Assembly: GCA_007129775.1 (NCBI GenBank)
Contig: SKUV01000144.1
Coordinates: 1-16,134, forward strand
From: Paracoccaceae bacterium
Lineage (GTDB): Bacteria > Pseudomonadota > Alphaproteobacteria > Rhodobacterales > Rhodobacteraceae
DNA: 16,134 nt
Reading direction: 5' to 3'
Positions 13,491 through 16,134 of the stretch are shown here, one piece after another (position 1 is the stretch's first letter; each line of letters begins with the position of its first letter). A program made the position numbers and the translations under genes. The notes under the pieces were generated by a model. It ran no database searches, was not told the DNA's origin, and saw only the letters and a program-made list of their open reading frames with translations.

Positions 13491-14318
13491 ATGACCGCGC
13501 TTCTGAAAAGTCTCGCGCCCTATGCGCTCTTGCCTGTCCTGCTCTGGGCGGGGGTGGTCTTGCTGCTGTTCGTGATGCAGGACCGGATGGTGTTTCTGCG
13601 CCTGCCGCAACACGACATCCCCCTGCCCGCGGGAACCGAGGCGCTGCGCGCGGTGACGCCCGATGGCGATGTGCTGCACGGCCACCGGATTGCGGGCAAC
13701 GGGGCGGAAGGCGAGCGCGCGCTCGTCATCGGCTTTGGCGGCAACGGCTGGGATGCGCGCGCCACGCTCCTTTACATGCGCGACGCCTTTCCCGCCCATG
13801 ATGTGGCGGCCTTTCATTTCCGCGGCTATCGCCCGTCCGAAGGCCGGCCCTCGGCGGCTGCGCTGATGGCGGATGCACGGCTGATCCACGACCAACTGGC
13901 CCAGGGGCACGATGGGCCGGTGCTGGCGCTGGGTGTCAGCCTCGGCAGCGGGGTGGCCGCGCATCTGGCCGGCGCGCGCGATCTGGACGGGGTGATCCTG
14001 CTCACCGCCTTTGACGATCTGACCGAGGTCGCGCGGCAGAGCTTTCCCTGGGCGCCGGTCCGCAGCCTGTTTCGCCACCCGATGCCCGCGGCCGAGGATC
14101 TGGCCCGCAGCACCGCCCCGGTCGCGCTGATCAACGCAAGCAGCGATCCGGTGATCCCGACCGAGCGCACCGCCGCGCTGCGCGACAGCCTCGATCCCGA
14201 ACGGCTGGTGCTGGATGTCACGATCCCCGGCGACCATAACGCGATCCATTCGAGCCCGGAGACCCGCACGGCCTTGCGCCGCGCGCTGGAGCGGTTGCTC
14301 GCGCCCCCGGGCGGCTGA
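13491..14318 (+). CDS. Membrane-anchored alpha/beta hydrolase
   Basis: A 275-residue alpha/beta hydrolase of the ABHD13/BEM46-like type. Residues about 9-29 (APYALLPVLLWAGVVLLLFV) form one membrane helix that would anchor the enzyme. The catalytic triad can be read as S150 (GVSLGSG elbow), D219 (SSDPVIP) and H249 (GDHNAIH); GFGGNGWD is the expected oxyanion strand and FRGYRPSEGRPS the conserved loop after it. Substrate unknown, probably an ester or acyl lipid. The ATG at 13491 has only a close GGGGG and no ideal Shine-Dalgarno. It lies 48 bp after the M81 gene on the same strand, so it may be co-transcribed, and is convergent with the enolase-superfamily gene. Confidence 0.85.
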   Translation: MTALLKSLAPYALLPVLLWAGVVLLLFVMQDRMVFLRLPQHDIPLPAGTEALRAVTPDGDVLHGHRIAGNGAEGERALVIGFGGNGWDARATLLYMRDAFPAHDVAAFHFRGYRPSEGRPSAAALMADARLIHDQLAQGHDGPVLALGVSLGSGVAAHLAGARDLDGVILLTAFDDLTEVARQSFPWAPVRSLFRHPMPAAEDLARSTAPVALINASSDPVIPTERTAALRDSLDPERLVLDVTIPGDHNAIHSSPETRTALRRALERLLAPPGG

Positions 14319-14334
14319 GCCACCACCACCCCGG

Positions 14335-14356
14335 GGGCAGGCGCCGCGCCCTGCCC
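14335..14356. terminator. Candidate terminator hairpin between convergent genes
   Basis: GGGCAGG (14335-14341) pairs with CCTGCCC (14350-14356) over an 8-base loop, 16 bases after the hydrolase stop codon. It lies between two convergent genes and can serve either strand. There is no T-run. Confidence 0.35.
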
Positions 14357-14394
14357 TGTCCTGACCGGCACCCGGGGCACCCGGAGGCGCTGGC

Positions 14395-15579
14395 TTAGCT
14401 CGACGGGCCGGCGCCCGGCAGCCCTTCGTGATCGACCGGATCGGGCAGCGGGCCGCGGGCCCCGTCCAGCACCGCCATCTTGAACCCAGCGCCCCAGCCC
14501 GGCCCGTCGGGCGCGTCGACCATCCCCGCCGCCGGCGCCACCGGCGCCGGGGTCAGCAGCGTTTCGTGCAGAGGATGCTCGCGGAACTGATGCTCGATCA
14601 TCACCACCGCCGGCGCTACCGAGGCCACGGCGAGCGAAATCCGGTCCAGCAGCGGGCCGGCCGGGTTGTGCAGCGAAAACTCCAGCCCCGCGGAATGCAC
14701 GAGCCCGGCGATGCGCAGCGCCTCGAACACGCCCCCGCAATGGCGCAGGTCGGGCATATAGACATCATAGGCCCCGGCCTCGATCATGTGGCGCACGGCG
14801 CCGAGCCCGAAAACCAGTTCCGCCCCCGCCAGCCGAAAGCCCAGATCGTTGGCCAGCCCGCGCAGCCGGCGCGCGCTGCCCAGCCGGTCGGGGCGCTCGG
14901 CCACCGGCATCTCGACCCAATGGGGGGCGTGGCGCCCGATCTCGCGCAGCACATGGCGCGCGGTGGCATCGTCGAAACGCGCGTGGCAGTCGATGTTGAT
15001 CGCCACGCCGGGGCCGACCGCATCGCGCACCGCTGCGATGCAGGCCAACCCGTGATCGATCCGCGACGCGACGCCGGGCGCGGACAGGCTGGTGTCGGTC
15101 ACACCGTCGAACGGCGCCATCTTGAGCGCGCGGAAGCCTTCGGCCACCGCGGCATCGGCGCGCGCGGCCCAGCCTTCGGGGCTGCGATCCTGCGTGCCCC
15201 GGTTGATATTGGCATAGACCGGCAGCGCGGCGCGGCGGCGCCCGCCCAGAAGTTCCTGCGCGGCGACGCCGAGGGAGCGCGCGCGCGCATCGAGCAGCGC
15301 CTGTCCGAGGCCGCTGAGCACCGTCTGCGTCACTCCGTCCGACGCGCGCAGCATCCGGTCTTCACACAGGGCGATGGCCGCGCGGATATCGAGGCCGCGC
15401 AGGCTGCCCGCGAGGGCCAGGGTCTTTTGCTGCACGCCCGCCTCCAGCCCGTAAAGCGTGGCCTCGCCCAGCCCCGTGACGCCCGAGGTCAGCCGGAGCC
15501 GCAGAAAGATCCATGTCGTCTTGCCGGAGATCGGGCAGATGTCGATCTCCAGATCCGCGATCCTGTCGGCAGCCATCAT
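14395..15579 (-). CDS. Enolase-superfamily (mandelate racemase group) enzyme, probable sugar-acid dehydratase
   Basis: A 394-residue enzyme with the enolase-superfamily capping domain and TIM barrel. Metal ligands can be read as D197 (NIDCHARFD), E223 (WVEMPV) and E254 (LAGAELVFG). D277 (MPDLRHCGG) and H304 (SLHNPAGP) form the Asp-His dyad of the mandelate racemase subgroup with the usual 27-residue spacing. The KxK acid/base motif is KMA (K153), its second lysine lost, while the third strand carries D-x-H (D197, H199), as in galactonate-type sugar-acid dehydratases. A dehydratase on a sugar acid or its derivative is therefore more likely than a racemase or cycloisomerase; the substrate is not readable. 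Two ATGs in a row (15579 and 15576) follow GGAGGG, and either could be used. It is divergent from an aldo/keto reductase. Confidence 0.87.
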   Translation of the reverse strand: MMAADRIADLEIDICPISGKTTWIFLRLRLTSGVTGLGEATLYGLEAGVQQKTLALAGSLRGLDIRAAIALCEDRMLRASDGVTQTVLSGLGQALLDARARSLGVAAQELLGGRRRAALPVYANINRGTQDRSPEGWAARADAAVAEGFRALKMAPFDGVTDTSLSAPGVASRIDHGLACIAAVRDAVGPGVAINIDCHARFDDATARHVLREIGRHAPHWVEMPVAERPDRLGSARRLRGLANDLGFRLAGAELVFGLGAVRHMIEAGAYDVYMPDLRHCGGVFEALRIAGLVHSAGLEFSLHNPAGPLLDRISLAVASVAPAVVMIEHQFREHPLHETLLTPAPVAPAAGMVDAPDGPGWGAGFKMAVLDGARGPLPDPVDHEGLPGAGPSS

Positions 15580-15607
15580 TCCGCCCTCCCCCTCCCTGGT
15601 GGCAATG

Positions 15608-15636
15608 ATCTTCGGAAACCGGCCCCGGGAATGCAA
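15608..15636 (-). promoter_or_regulatory. Weak candidate promoter for the enolase-superfamily gene
   Basis: On the minus strand TTGCAT (15631-15636) and GAAGAT (15608-15613) are 17 bases apart. Predicted transcription start is near 15601, leaving a short leader of about 22 bases that just holds the GGAGGG Shine-Dalgarno. The -10 match is modest. Confidence 0.3.
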
Positions 15637-15670
15637 GGCGCATCGGCCGTGCCGCCCCGAACGGGCGCCA

Positions 15671-15699
15671 TTGCGATGCGTCGCGCGCGGCGGCATTAT
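15671..15699 (+). promoter_or_regulatory. Candidate sigma-70 promoter for the aldo/keto reductase gene
   Basis: TTGCGA (15671-15676) and CATTAT (15694-15699) are exactly 17 bases apart. The predicted start near 15706 gives a 27-base leader containing the strong GGAGGA Shine-Dalgarno at 15722-15727. Confidence 0.5.
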
Positions 15700-15732
15700 C
15701 GCGCCCGTTGTAGCAGTAGGGGGAGGAATAAA

Positions 15733-16134
15733 ATGGCAGATCCAGACCACGCAGTGCGGCTGGGCGACAGCGGGCTGTTCGTCTCGAGGCTGACGCTGGG
15801 CACGATGACCTTCGGTGACCGCACCGACGAGGCCGAGGCCGGGCGGATCATGGCCGATGCGCTCGACCGCGGCCTCTTTCATTTCGACACGGCCGACACC
15901 TATGCCGGCGGCCGTTCGGAAGAGATCGTCGGGCGGTTCCTGAAATCCGCCGGCGGCAAGGGGGCCGATGTCGTGCTGGCCACCAAGCTCGGCAATCCGG
16001 CGGCCCCGGGGCCGAACGGGCGCGGCCTGTCGCGCCGCTGGATCCTGCAAGAGGCCGAGGCCAGCCTGCGCCGCCTCGGGCGCGATCATATCGACCTGCT
16101 CTACCTGCACAAGGAGGATGCCGGCACGCCGGCC
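15733..16134 (+). CDS. Aldo/keto reductase (5' part, runs off the window)
   Basis: The first 134 residues of an NADPH-dependent aldo/keto reductase; the gene continues past the window edge. The tetrad D52 (FDTADTY), Y57, K85 (LATKLGN) and H126 (LYLHKED) is complete, so the enzyme should be active. RLGDSGLFVSRLTLGTMTFG at the start is typical of the AKR families related to YajO/Tas-like and sugar or aldehyde reductases. The ATG has a strong GGAGGA five bases upstream. It is divergent from an enolase-superfamily dehydratase, so the two may share a sugar-acid or sugar pathway, as inference only. Confidence 0.9.
   Translation, partial: MADPDHAVRLGDSGLFVSRLTLGTMTFGDRTDEAEAGRIMADALDRGLFHFDTADTYAGGRSEEIVGRFLKSAGGKGADVVLATKLGNPAAPGPNGRGLSRRWILQEAEASLRRLGRDHIDLLYLHKEDAGTPA

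Noticed and set aside
12264..14249. 661-codon open frame on the minus strand across the M81 and hydrolase genes
   Set aside because: It spans two well-supported plus-strand genes and the gap between them, and has no family signature; an antisense shadow.

Overview
The window is very GC-rich, compactly coded DNA. Its gene content (malonyl-CoA synthetase, a small alphaproteobacterial-style HNH endonuclease, a MurNAc kinase/MurQ pair, an MlrC-like M81 protein) fits a chromosome of an alphaproteobacterium, probably Rhodobacterales. That placement is an inference from gene style; no rRNA, tRNA or other phylogenetic marker is present. I see no insertion sequence, prophage, CRISPR array, tRNA or replication origin.

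Layout. 1-3227 is a plus-strand run: a complete malonyl-CoA synthetase (matB), a CIA30-domain protein whose N-terminus carries a 15-bp tandem repeat, and a TauE/SafE-type membrane permease. Facing it on the minus strand are an HNH endonuclease (3254-3820) and, upstream of that, a divergent aconitase-family hydratase (4196-6913). The hydratase is divergent from a plus-strand pair: an isocitrate lyase/PEP mutase-superfamily lyase (7166-8119) and a dienelactone hydrolase-family protein (8174-8872). The 252-bp gap between the two directions holds good promoters for both sides and several palindromes. The hydratase promoter is placed so that transcription should begin at the start codon itself, i.e. 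a leaderless mRNA.

9061-10916 (minus) is a translationally coupled kinase-murQ operon, a minimal module for phosphorylating N-acetylmuramic acid and cleaving its lactyl ether. It is divergent from a ThiE-fold protein (11155-11808) that lacks the usual ThiE substrate-binding motifs. An M81/MlrC-like metallohydrolase (11961-13442) and a membrane-anchored alpha/beta hydrolase (13491-14318) follow on the plus strand. The right end is a divergent pair: an enolase-superfamily enzyme with sugar-acid dehydratase features (14395-15579, minus) and an aldo/keto reductase cut by the window edge (15733 onward, plus). Both have candidate promoters in the 153-bp gap.

How the genes work together. The best candidate for an undescribed system is the hydratase / C-C lyase / DLH-family locus at 4196-8872. 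It has the logic of a pathway that dehydrates and rehydrates a di- or tricarboxylate and then splits it by retro-aldol chemistry, as in the 2-methylcitrate and dimethylmalate routes. However, both central enzymes carry substitutions in conserved motifs that argue against simple aconitase or methylisocitrate lyase function. The rest is scattered carbon and cell-wall salvage metabolism (malonate, MurNAc, probably a sugar acid).
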